From Calliopum simillimum (lineage: Eukaryota; Arthropoda; Insecta; Diptera; Lauxaniidae): a DNA stretch of 64,000 nt. The stretch covers positions 118,939,124 to 119,003,123 of the forward strand of contig OX638371.1 in assembly GCA_951812925.1 (NCBI GenBank). The letters run 5' to 3'. This document shows, piece after piece, positions 24,559 through 35,145 of the stretch. Positions within the stretch are counted from its first letter, which is position 1; every line of letters begins with the position of its first letter. The position numbers and the translations under genes were made by a program. The notes under the pieces were generated by a model. That model saw nothing but the letters and a program-made list of their open reading frames with translations. It was not told where the DNA came from and ran no database searches.

Positions 24559-25197
24559 TTGAACTTCAGCCCACCTTCTTCAGTGCATATTTTTCGAGCG
24601 CCGTCCAGAGAAAATAAACCAAATGATATTGTAATAGTTAAATGTCCGTTTTCTCAGTGTAAAAACAAACTTTTACAAAAAACTGCTTCGCACTATAAAG
24701 CAACTACTCAATGTGTCACTCTTTTTGACCTTGGAATGGAGAGCAACAAATTTGTTCGAGCATATGATCATGCAATTTTTCTTAAAACTAATTTATACCG
24801 GTGCCAAAACAAATTGCAGTCTGTCTTCTCCAGAAATGGAAGAGTGTTTGTGAAGCTATGAAATTCATCGAAGACGAGCTGTGTAGATGATATTCCTGCT
24901 CTTGAGAGAGTTATCTCAATTAGAAGAGGTGCTGCAAACGTTGCTGAGAAAGTTGCTCAGGATGCTGTTACAAATGTTGCTGAAAGTACTGCTGCGAATT
25001 TAGATGTTAACAAAAATGTAAATAGTGCTGCAAGCGGTACTGAGAATACTACTGCAAACGTTGCTGAAGATGCTGTTGTAAATGTTGCTGAGAATGCTTT
25101 AGATGTTAACAAAAATGAAGTAGGTGCTGCAAACGCTGTTGAGAATGCTGCCGCGAACGTGGCCGAGAATGCAGCTGCAGCGAATTTGGATGTTTAG
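24559..25197 (+). pseudogene. Retrotransposon ORF1 (FP-type C-terminal domain plus Ala-rich repeat tail)
   Basis: The segment encodes HIFRAPSRENKPNDIVIVKC near its start and RNGRVFVKL just before an in-frame TGA at 24859. After that TGA the same frame stays open for about 111 more codons to TAG at 25195. The pattern 'FR.PSR...P..IIV' followed by 'NGR(I/V)FV' is that of the FP-type C-terminal domain found in ORF1 proteins of insect non-LTR elements, thought to bind nucleic acid. The tail past the TGA is an alanine-rich series of imperfect AANVAENA / NLDVNKN units. The true N-terminus is missing; the ATG at 24559 is only the first in the open frame. The continuous frame suggests the TGA is one recent substitution. 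Confidence 0.65.
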
Positions 25198-25411
25198 AGA
25201 AATGTTTGTTTTGCTACAAATATATTTATTTGCGAAGACTCTTAACATAACATTGTCATGGTAAGATTTAAAATGAGTTTCAAAGTGATTACTACTTATT
25301 CCGTAAAATTTGCAAATTTTTTAAAATTTATTAATTATTTGATTTTTTGGTACTTTTGTTTTTTAAGCATTTCCGATTTTGTGTTGTTGATTAGGCGTGT
25401 TAAGATTGTTA

Positions 25412-25549
25412 ATGAATCCGGATAATATTAGATGCGTTCTTGACATACTGTGTCGTGTGTTTAATGGTTTCAGAGTATGTCACCTAAACGCTTGCAGTGT
25501 TGGGGCGAAACACACAATCTTATATCAATTATTTAGTGCATCTGAAATT
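25412..25549 (+). pseudogene. Retrotransposon ORF2 start (endonuclease fragment)
   Basis: From the ATG at 25412 the frame gives FRVCHLNACSVGAKHTILYQ, the typical opening of an apurinic-type endonuclease in non-LTR ORF2 (the 'HLNA.S' strand with its metal-binding asparagine). It is cut at about codon 46 by the left end of the TIR element starting at 25550. The rest of the endonuclease is not found on the far side of that element, so it was lost. Confidence 0.65.
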
Positions 25550-26844
25550 CACTCAAAAAAATTTGTTGGTAAAGTAACAAGTAACAGTCAAAATTTACAG
25601 TCAATTTTGAATTTTACAGTTGTAGTCAATTTTTACTGTAAAAATAATCATTTTTCTATGAAAATACATTTTTGACTGTAATTCGACAGTTATTTTTATT
25701 TCTACTGTGAAGGTAAGTAAAATACATTTTGCAGTTAAATTTTAGTCATTTCTAGAGACATAAAATGACGGAAATTTACGGTTTTTAACATATCTAATAC
25801 GTCGCCAAAAATTTTGAGAATTATTACGCGACTTTAAAATTTTACCTTTAGTGCGGCCAAAGAGTTTCCCTTTGATAAAATAAAAATTTTATTTATTTAA
25901 GTTAGCAAGTCTTTTCTTGTGTAAAAATTAACATATTTGTTTATTTGTTTGAAAGAAATGAAAAAAGAAAACAATCTGTGAATTTTATTTTCAATTAATA
26001 AATTTCTCGATTAAGAGCCAGACAGGATAGTTGGGCAACTATCCGATTCTCCATTGCGGCACATGAGAGCGACCACGCGAGCGATTTGCTATACAAACAC
26101 GATGAAGACAAGATAGTTGCGCAACTATTTTGTCTGCCGTGTTTACATGCTCTAATGTGAAAAAGTAGCTAAAAGTTCGGCAATGTGAACGCGCCCTTGT
26201 TTATACCGAAACGTCATTTCCACACTCAATTTCATGCCAAAATTTGTAAAATACAAATTGATAATCAACTCAATGATTGTGTCTTCCCTGTGTCTTTGTG
26301 TCTTGCAATAACGTAGTGTGACGTAGCGTGCTAATACAGGAATTCCATTTCGAAGTTAATTTACTTTTGCTTATTGCCCTTGCTGAACTGAAGGAGAATT
26401 CGATCACTGATGAGCAAGCGTCCAAATTTTTCAATATGAATGTGGAGAAAAGACCACTTGCGGAGTTGGTGGAACAACATTCACAGCAAGAACATTGCTC
26501 TTCCAGGCATTTTATATACACTGGTACAAGGTGTTGGATGATGTTAATAATGGTGTCTTCCGTTTGGCTTTCTTCGAACGCGAATATCTGTACTATACGC
26601 AGGATCAATTGAATTCGAAAATAATAGCACATTATGTGGGACAAGCACTCAAGCAGTTAAATGTATATTTGGTAAAACCACGGAAAAGAATTAAACAACT
26701 TTTAATGGCAATAACAACAGGTACTGAATTGAAAATACTGAACCATGTTGTACCAGGGGAATATGACGATTATGGGTGGATGGAGTGGTCGGGAAATTTG
26801 GAAAATCGCTCTTTGTTTGATACTGCAATTATAGACGTAGAAAT

Positions 26845-27115
26845 CTTTATAGTTCGAGGTTGTAAACTGGAGTTGTCTTAGTTCTGTTGAAAGGTATGAC
26901 ACAAAAACAAACACATGGAGCGAAGTAGCACCAATGATGGTTAATCGACAAAGTTGTAGTGCTGCGATTTTAAACGAAAAATTGTATGTTGTTGGAGGTC
27001 GCAATAATTTTGGATGTTTGAGTTTGGATTCAGCTGAATGCTATGATCCAAAACTAAATGTGTGGTCCAGGATTGCTTCTCTTAGTAAAGAAGCATGCTT
27101 TGAAGCTTTAGTAAT
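26845..27115 (+). pseudogene. Captured kelch-repeat fragment (KLHL-type)
   Basis: The frame gives SSVERYDTKTNTWSEVAPM, then AAILNEKLYVVGGRNN and SAECYDPKLNVWSRIASL: two kelch blades with the usual 'VE.YD...N.W' and 'YVVGG' signatures. Such blades form the substrate-binding propeller of BTB-kelch ubiquitin-ligase adaptors. It lies between two Vps13 segments where normal Vps13 sequence should continue, so it was inserted or recombined within the cargo. A frame break occurs at its upstream edge. The 170 bp before it (26675-26845) is unassigned. Confidence 0.75.
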
Positions 27116-27681
27116 CAATTTAACATATCACAAAAAAATTTTTATTTTTTCTTGATGTGCTAGGTAATCCATATAGCCAGGTCGTTGGAATTAAAAAAGG
27201 TGTCGAAGAATTGTACTATGAACTATTCCAGGTATGCTTTTGTAATACAAATATTTTTGCTAACAGAACAATATGCATATGCATATTTTAGGGTGCTATA
27301 CAAGGACTTGAAGAATTGGCTGAGGGTCTTGCCTTAGGTGTAAAGTCATTGTTTGGTCATACAGTTGGTGGTGCAATATCAAAGTATGTATATAAACAAG
27401 CATTTCACTCACAAAAAAACATATAAAACGCAGCTATGTCAATTAATTTTTTTTAGGATTACTGGTGCGGTTGACAAAGGCTTAGCTGCGTTGATATTTG
27501 ACGCTGAATATCAGAAAAACGCCGCCAGGCTGGCTATGAACAAAAAGCCAGCCAATTTCTAAAAAGGAATTGCACGTAGCGGCAAAGGATGTCATGGTAA
27601 GAAACAACGACTCATATACGTTGAAATAAAATAAATTATTTTAGAACAGGTAATGATTTACATTATTAACTACCAAACAAG

Positions 27682-28132
27682 CATGGATTAGATGACATTG
27701 TTGGTTTGAGCCTACTGTTCAATGTGTTTTAATAAAAAACACCAACATTACTATTAAAACAAGGAAAAACAAAAAGAAGATCTTGACCAGCATACTATAT
27801 TTAACTCTTTACATAGATTTGTTGAGAATCACAGCAAAAAGTAAATACAGCACATGCAACAGGGGAAGACACAAAAATTAGATCTTTTGTATTTGCTATG
27901 ATTCTCAACAAATCCATGCAAAGGGTTAAATATGCTGGTATGCTGGTAAAGTTCTTCTGGATGTCGGCAAATTCGTCTGATGATATAACCTGTAGTGGGC
28001 ACTGAAACCAACCTTGCAATAAATTTTTTTGTTTTTCTTTTATGCTTTTTGCCTTGTTTTTGTAATTTTGTTAGTGTTTTACATGAACACACTGAGCAGT
28101 AAGCTTAAACCAACAATGTCATCTGATCCATG
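27682..28132. repeat. Hairpin repeat (~450 bp) inside a captured Vps13 intron
   Basis: CATGGATTAGATGACATTG then TTGG at 27682 pairs with CCAACAATGTCATCTGATCC then ATG to 28132. Inner arms (GTTGAGAATCACAGCAAA / TTTGCTATGATTCTCAAC) extend the palindrome. It sits in the long intron 27597-28249. Probably a MITE. Confidence 0.8.
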
Positions 28133-29081
28133 CTAGGTTAGGTCAGGTTAGGGTAGCGGTAATTGCGTAATACTAGCTTGTTAGCAAATAATGTTAATCA
28201 TTTTCTGTCCCTAAAAAAATTAATATTATTTTTATAATTTTAATATTAGGGTTTCGTTGGAGGTGTCACTGGTGTTGTAACTAAATCTGTAGAGGCGCTA
28301 GAGAAGAAGGCGTTGGCGGTTTCTTTAAGGGTCTCGGTAAAGGTGCCATTGGTTTGGTTGCACGTCCCACAACTGGTGTAGTTAATTTCGCAAGTGGCAG
28401 CTTTGATACAGTTAAGCGTGCTACAGAGACAGGGAAAGATGTACATCGCTTGCGTTCACCACGTTTTATATATTTAGATATGGTGCTACGTCCGTACAGT
28501 CGCTATGAGGCTAATGGCAACAAAATATTTGGGTAAATTAATTTTTGCATTAATATTTCAAATTTGGATTGTGTTTTAAATTTTAATCACACTTTTTCCA
28601 ATAAACAGAGAAATAGAAAAACGCAAATACGCAAACACCGACCCTTTGTGCACTGTGAAGAGATCGTGCAAAAGAATGAATTTATGCTTGTTACCAATCA
28701 TCGCATTATTTGTTACTTATAATTATTTCTTTGGCACATGGGCGGTATGTTTTCTTTTTCAATTCGAATTTATTAATTTTAATTCATAGAAATATGCACA
28801 TTGTTTTTATAGGTACAATGGACATACCTTTGGAATGAAATATCTGATATCAAATCTACAGATCGTGGTATTGAAATAATATAACTGAAATAACGGAATC
28901 TCTTCGTAATGAAACATCATAGGTTGCTGTTCGGTAGTATCATAAGAATGGAAGCTGTATAAAGCACACTTGTCACATTTATTGTGTAAGACAATGACAT
29001 TTTTGAGCACCAAAAATGATAAAAAGATACAATAATTAAGATAACTTTAAAAAAAATTTAACAAAATGAATTTTTCTATTT

Positions 29082-29628
29082 AAAATTGAATCGCTGGTTT
29101 ATGAAACCACACATGTTACATTTTGTCTTTTTTCGAATTCGAGTTTTTGGTAGATTTTTATTGTAAAAATACCCACACATTAAGATTTTCGTGATTTTCA
29201 AGGCTAAAAAATTCCAGTGAGGGCAGAAACCCCCCCATGTCCTGCATGTAATATGTTGGATTTTTGAACACATCGTTTTAAATTTCTTCGTTTCATCATT
29301 ATATTTTAATAATTTTTATTTATTGTAAATTATTTCAAAAATAAAATGTTAGTACGCCATAATTAATCATTGTTTCAAAATATTATGCGTTTATACAATA
29401 TAAAAAAAAAAAAAATAGAAAAAAGTTCGCTTCATGCAGAATCCCTACAAGTGCGAAGAAAACAAACTCAATTATTGATAAAAAATTTTCGAACTTATGT
29501 ATTTCCACTTAAAGTTTCTATTTTTATCAATAGCTTCAGCTTTTAAATAATTTTTTACATAGTTTCTTCCTCTTATAAACATGCATTTTGTAACATGTGG
29601 TATTTCAAAAGCCAGCGATTCAATTTTT
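29082..29628. repeat. Foldback repeat (~550 bp) in copy A cargo
   Basis: AAATTGAATCGCTGGTTT and ACACATGTTACA on the left pair with TGTAACATGTGGTATTTC and AGCCAGCGATTCAATTTTT on the right. Non-coding; it follows the Vps13 3' end. Confidence 0.7.
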
Positions 29629-29934
29629 CCAACTTAATTGGCAATATGCATTGATTATTTTTTTCTAAGTTTTCTTGTTAAAACGTTAACTTGCTCACAT
29701 TTAATTTAACATTTCCTTTTTAAGCTACCTGGGAGAAATTTGGTTAATTTTATTTTTATGTCACAAACTATTTTCAATAAATTTTTATAAAATGTAAGCT
29801 ACACTAGATGAATAAATCAATAAATAAAATAAAAAAAAAAAAAATCGTTATCTTATTTTGACTTTAAAACTATTAAAATAACTGTGAATTACAGTTTTTT
29901 CCGGAGGTTTAAAAGAAACCCATCCGAATTTAAT

Positions 29935-31560
29935 AAGATGCAATATGTCTCGTCAAGAAATAATGTCAATGCTTTAATTCGTAGAACCAAGAGAAATTTT
30001 ATGTGTAGTAGATTAAATTTAAGTTTAGATTCCAAGAAGTTATAGAAGAACCTCAAAGAGATGGGCATTGTTAAGGAAAAGTCTAGTCTGAGCTGTCCCT
30101 ATAGTCCTAATGAAATTGCGTGACCACATTCCAATTCTACTATTTTTGCAGATAATAGATTATATGATGTAGACGCCGATAATGGATTTGCGTTTGCATG
30201 CGTTAATGTAACCGAAGTCCTGGAATCCATAAATTCAATTAAATCTATGGCGGTAGGCTATGATAATATGTGTCCAAAATTTTTAAAATTAATACTTCCA
30301 TTAATAATCCCAGTTTTATTGCATATTATTAATATCTGCAATTGTTTTAGTCAGTTTCCCCTTGTATGGAAATCAGCAAAAGTAATACCTTTGCCTAAAA
30401 AACCAAACCCAAATTGTCCGTATACTATAGGCCTATAAGTATTCTTCCCTTTATGGCCAAGATACTTGAAAAAATTTTAGTTAAACAAATACAGCTCTAT
30501 TTAGTTAGAGGGAATTTATTATCAAAAAAGCAGTCTGGCTTTAGAGAAAAACACAGCTGCGAATCATTTGTGCTTAAAGTTACATCTGATATCCGTTTAG
30601 CACTTAACAGAGATAACATCTGTATACTGGCAATGCTTGATTTCTCAAAAGCGTTTAACTGCGTTAACCATGAGATACTTTTAAAAAACTTAGAAATAAT
30701 TTTAATTTCTCTAGGTCTTTACGCATTTTACGTAACTATTTGTGTAATAGAGTGCTTACGATTGAAACTGAAGATGGGTCTTCAAATCCCTTAAAAGCTA
30801 ACAACTTTTATTTTCAATGTTTATAAATGACCTCTCAAATGAAATAATGCATTCTCACGTACATTTGTATGCTGATGATGTGAAATGTGCAGGTATAGTT
30901 TGCTCTAGGCAAGAAAGAAACCTAGATGATTTTCCAAATCTAGTTTTTAATGGAATTTCTATTTCGTATGTTGACTGCATTAAGTATTTGGGCTACAAAA
31001 TTAATAGTTCGTTAAGCTGTTGTGATGCAACATCAGAAACAATTAGACGCATATACTCGGGGCTAAGAAGTCTTAGATCCTCTGCACAAACTTTTCCTCT
31101 TAAAATGAAAATTAATCTAGTCAAAAGCTTGTTGCTTCCATTTTTTACGTTTAATTGTTCTGTTTATTCGTGTCCAGATTCACTATGCAAACAGAAACTT
31201 AACGTTGCATTTAATGATTGTTTAAGGTTTATTTATAATGTACCACGGTTTATAAGTGTCTCACATTCAAGGAAGATGCTACTGGGCTTAGGACTGGAGC
31301 AATATTATGCATTAAGAAATATTATCAAAATGCATAACATTATATATAACAACTGTCCTAGTTATTTGTTTGAAATGTTACGTTTTGCGCAATCCCGCAG
31401 AGGGTTAAAAATAATGATACCGCGATACAGTTACTCAATTATGGAACGCTCTTTTTTAGTGACTGCAATTCGCTTGTGGAATAATCGTCCACTCGAACTG
31501 CAGGTTATACGATCATCGACACAGTTTAAGAAAAGGCTTTTTGAACAATTAAGTAATTAA
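29935..31560 (+). pseudogene. Retrotransposon ORF2 reverse transcriptase and C-terminus
   Basis: Order of motifs: 'SIKSMAVGYDNMCPKFLK' (30247), YRPISILPFMAKILEKIL (~30430), KQSGFREKHSCES, AMLDFSKAFNCVNHE with the first catalytic aspartate (~30640), LLFSMFINDLSNEI, then HLYADDVK with the YADD catalytic pair (~30860). The open frame 30817-31560 continues to a C-terminus ending FKKRLFEQLSN. The conserved PQGS.LGP block (motif B) that should precede LLFSMFINDL is missing, as is about 50-60 residues after YADD, and there are stops and frameshifts. The RT is dead. Its endonuclease N-terminal half is separated by copy A. Confidence 0.85.
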
Positions 31561-31700
31561 AATTTATACATATATTTCAATAAGTTACACGTATTAATTA
31601 CTTTATTTTTATTTACTTTAAGCTAGGACCGATAAGGTCAACCTTATTATTTATTTTCTTTTCGTTTTTATCTAAGAAGATTTTCATTGTGAATTTTTAG

Positions 31701-34455
31701 TAGTGATGGGAACTATCGAATAAAAACTATCGAGTTATTCGATAGTTTGCAAAAATTCATTCATTCGATTGTTTTGAAAAAATCATTTATGAACGATTTT
31801 TAGTAATGAACGAAAACGACGACCGAATGAAAAAATCATTCATGAACGATTTTTAGTAATGAACGAAAATGATTGAAGTCTTTTGTTTTTAGCAATGAAT
31901 AAGTAATAAACGAAAACAATTGATTTCATTTTGTTTCACCCTATGGCTTTTCCAGAGCTTTCTCCAAGGCTAGCCAAATCATTAACGACAGAAGAAATAG
32001 GCTAAAAGGGCAAAAGTTGGATCAAATTATTTTTTTAAACAGCAATCTTGGCTTTCAATAGTTTACTTTAGTTTTTTTAACTTTTTAAGAAAAATGTATA
32101 TTTTTTAGTCACTTACTGTTTTTTTCATTAAAAATTTGCATTCAATGTATATTTAATACCTAATAAATCTCTTAGCTAAGTGAATTTAAGAAATTTTGAA
32201 TAAAATAATTCAACAAAAAAAAATTTAATATATTTTAGGTCATATTTTCTTTAGTTTTCGGCTATACATTTTATACTAAATAATTATATGAGGAATTCTC
32301 AAAAATTGTGGAATTCTACAGTTTTTGAGGCACATTCACCAAAATTGGTGGAGAGGTCACTTTTTATATAAGAATCAAAAATTGGAAGGGTACACGTCAC
32401 GAAAAAAATAGTAAAAAAAGTTACGCATATATATATGAAGCAAAACACGTCAAGTGTACCAGCTGAAAATTTTTTTAAAAATACTTTTGAATTTTTTTTT
32501 AAAAAAACCCCCTCAAATTTTTTTTAAAAGTACTTTAAATTAAAGCAAAATTTAAAAGCTTTAAAATGATGTGTGACTCTTTGTTTTCTCAAGAGGAAGG
32601 CATACATGTGATTTTTTTTGGAATTTTTTAAAACTTTTTTTTTTAATAATTTTTGAAAAATTTTTTTATTAAAAATTATCGCAAAAATTAATGAAAGGAA
32701 AAAAAATTTTTTTTTTTGTAACTTTTCAAAAAATAAAATAAATCACACGTGTTGCCTGGACGATTCTAAGCATTTTTTGCCTTGTACACTTTTTACGTAA
32801 GATGCCTTCCGAACACCATCTTGAGTCACACATCATTTTAAAGCTTTTAAATTATGCTTTAATTTAAAGTACTTTTAAAAAAAAAATTTAAGGGGGGTTT
32901 TTTTAAAAAAAAATTCAAAAGTATTTTTAAGTTTAAAATATTTCGGTGAAAAAAAATTTTTTTCACAAAGTAATATTTTTTTATAAAAAGAACATTTAAA
33001 AATAAATGGGACAAGTTACTTTACAAACTTTGGTGTAAGCTCTTAATTTTTCAAAAAACACCTTTTCATGAAAATGACTAAAAATGCCAACTTCAACACC
33101 CTGTATTTTAACAATAAATGGTACTAGGACCAAATCATCCCGGAATATTGTTTTTGTATACCAGGACTACTATATTGCCAAATTTGAGCGAAATCGGAGA
33201 CAAAAAAATTTTCAGCTGGTTCACTTGACGTGTTTTGCTTCATATATATATGCGTAACTTTTTTTACTATTCTTTTCTTATATAAAAAGTGACCTCTCCA
33301 CCAAGTTTGGTAAATGTGCCTCAAAAACTGTAGAATTTCACAATTTTTGAGAATTTCTCATATGGGCATATCCGAAAAAAGGTCAACCAAGAGAAAAATT
33401 ATAAAGTTGCCGTAAAAGCGCATTTTACCAATAGGTGCGTGGTATTGCCCACTAAATAAGTAAAGGTTCTTAATATGCTTTCTAAGGGTTCAATACCCAT
33501 TCCGAGTTTCCTAAAAATTGGTCCACCGGCTTAGCCGCGGAAATGTATTTCGCCTTTAGGGGCGTCGCACCGGCAGCTACATAACAGAAAGTCTTTAATA
33601 ACGTTGCATTCCAAATTTCATAAAAATCGATGCTGTGGTTGAGCTGCAACAGCGTATTTTTACCGTGAGATGCGGTGCCAAGAAAAAATTTTAATTTTGT
33701 GTGCACTGCATTTCTTTACAACCTTTCCACAAATAAATCAAGCGAATATAATGCGTTTAAGTTAGTTGGAAAGAGGCTGCATCAATTTTTGATAGCCTAT
33801 GTATATATATAAAATAAAAATTGTAACGTTCGCAACGTAACGTGCACAACACACAAAAGTTAAATTTTTGAACGAATGAAGGACTCTTTGATTCTCTCAA
33901 AAGCAGTTTCGATATGCTCAAATATTCTTCTTTCTTTGGAGGATTTTGCTTTTTTCTTTTATACTGGAAAATTCACAAAAAATTTTGAAAATGTACATTG
34001 ATCTCCACAACGACTTCTGTTTTTTGTAACGTGCGAACAGCACTTTATGCACGATTACATTGTAACTGATACAAGGTGCGGTCTATGTGTGGCAATATTG
34101 CCGCCACCTAAGCTATTTGATACAAGCTAGGAAATATTTTTAAATGCCTTCTGAAAGTACTCTCAAAGGGTAACATACCACTGCAGGTAAATTAAGAATT
34201 TAACATTCAGAGCGCCTTCAGGATGTAAAAATATGCGTACAAATGTAACGTTCGCAACGCAGGATTAGCCCATATACAGTTTTTTAAATCCTTTGTACCT
34301 TATTTTAGTGAATGATATAAATTCTAAATAAAGGGAAATCGCCAGAAAATTTCATTCAGTAAAATCGTTCATGAACGAAAAAAATCATTCGATAGTCAAA
34401 TGCATTCAGTTACTATCTATCAATAGACGAAATCATTCGATAGTTCCCATCACTA
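31701..34455. mobile_element. hAT-like non-autonomous element in the retrotransposon 3' UTR
   Basis: The left end is TAGTGATGGGAACTATCGAA (31701) and the right end its complement (ending 34455). ATTTTTAG flanks both sides (31693-31700 and 34456-34463), an exact 8-bp duplication. Subterminal ATTCGATAG and TCATTCATGAACGA phrases repeat near both ends. The interior holds a 1.07-kb palindrome and two copies of GTAACGTTCGCAACG; no transposase is visible. Confidence 0.85.
32287..33361. repeat. 1.07-kb palindrome inside the hAT
   Basis: Outer arms carry CTCAAAAATTGTGGAATTCT and GGAGAGGTCACTTTTTATAT; inner arms carry CATATATATATGAAGCAAAA and GATGTGTGACTC, each with its complement on the other side. 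The centre is T/A-rich near 32640-32720. Non-coding. Confidence 0.8.
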
Positions 34456-34495
34456 ATTTTTAGTTATTAATTTTTTGCTTGTTTATAAGATATAT

Positions 34496-35091
34496 GAGGA
34501 GTTATTTTTCAAAAGGGCGTAAAACCATGTTAAACAAATTTTCAGTAATGAGAAAAAACTTTTATGGGCTGTTTACAATAATATATTTTTTTTAATGTCT
34601 CCTGTTTTATAGTGAGTTGACCAAAGATTCTAATCCCCTAAACATTTTTGTTGTAACCTATTTGCAGTAATTGCAAAAAGTAAAAAACATTTGGAAATAA
34701 GCCCTTTTGCTCTGAAACGTTTGGAAATAAGCCCTTTTGTTTCAAAATCACTCTTATTTCACCATTTGGAAGTTTATTTTGTTGTCTATAGGCATGGTAT
34801 GTAAGCACCTACATATATAGCCTGGGGTATATAAAATATATTAAGTTTTTTTGGCCACTATTCAAAATACGTCTTTTTGTATCAAACTCTAAAAATTTCT
34901 ATGAAATTATATGGAAATAAGCCCTTTTGTTCTGAAATGCGACTTTTGATCACGATTTTATCTTAGAAAAATGCGTTTTTTGTGATGAATTTTGGACTAG
35001 AGGATGCATTTTAGCATGGTAATGGCGATGGCATACTTAGGTTTGTTCGAGGTTGGAAGTGGTTTTACGCCCTTTTGAAAAATCACTCCTC
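34496..35091. mobile_element. Small TIR element in the retrotransposon 3' UTR
   Basis: GAGGAGTTATTTTTCAAAAG then GGCGTAAAACCA at the left is mirrored at the right end with one mismatch. ATAT flanks both sides. The interior has three copies of GGAAATAAGCCCTTTTG (about 34694, 34730 and 34916). After its right end the retrotransposon tail resumes. Confidence 0.75.
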
Positions 35092-35145
35092 ATATCATCT
35101 TGTAGCAAATTGTATGAAATAAATTAATGAAATGAAATGAAATTA

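Larger units (their letters stand above)
26327..28960 (+). pseudogene. Vps13: Captured 3' portion of Vps13, introns retained
   Basis: The exons encode stretches characteristic of the VPS13 C-terminal half: EEQ-like segment '[20 protein letters not shown]', [87 protein letters not shown] and VQWTYLWNEISDI. VPS13 is a very large bridge-like lipid-transfer protein at organelle contact sites; this piece covers its ATG2-like C-terminal and PH-like end. GT-AG introns sit at 27232-27291, 27384-27456, 27597-28249, 28533-28608 and 28745-28812 and join the frame correctly, so the copy came from DNA, not mRNA. Frameshifts (for example near 26500 and 28295), a stop after KKPANF and a kelch segment spliced into the middle show it is dead. 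Confidence 0.85.
25550..29897 (+). mobile_element. Gene-carrying TIR element, copy A (right end lost)
   Basis: It begins CACTCAAAAAAATTTGT (25550), then many ACAGT/TTACAG phrases, as in copy B at 41854. The shared left part runs to about 26212 (ending near CGCCCTTGTTTATACCGAAA) and the shared right part from about 29762 (TTTTCAATAAATTTTTATAA, then AAGCTACACTAGATGAATAA and an A-run) to about 29897. In between, copy A carries Vps13 and kelch exons with introns, and two hairpins. The terminal ~270 bp present in B, including the right TIR, are missing here, and the retrotransposon resumes at once, so a deletion removed the A end together with retrotransposon sequence. Confidence 0.75.
24500..35145 (+). 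mobile_element. Non-LTR retrotransposon (CR1-like group), 5'-truncated and split by three insertions
   Basis: Ordered remnants on the plus strand are ORF1 with an FP-type C-terminal domain (24559-25197), the start of an ORF2 endonuclease (25412-25549), reverse transcriptase and C-terminus (29935-31560), and a 3' end at about 35100-35145 with a short repeated tail ATGAAATGAAATGAAAT rather than poly(A). Interruptions are the gene-carrying TIR copy A (25550 to about 29897), a hAT (31701-34455) and a small TIR element (34496-35091). The 5' boundary is uncertain. The clade is judged from the protein style and microsatellite tail, so CR1-like is inference. Confidence 0.75.
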
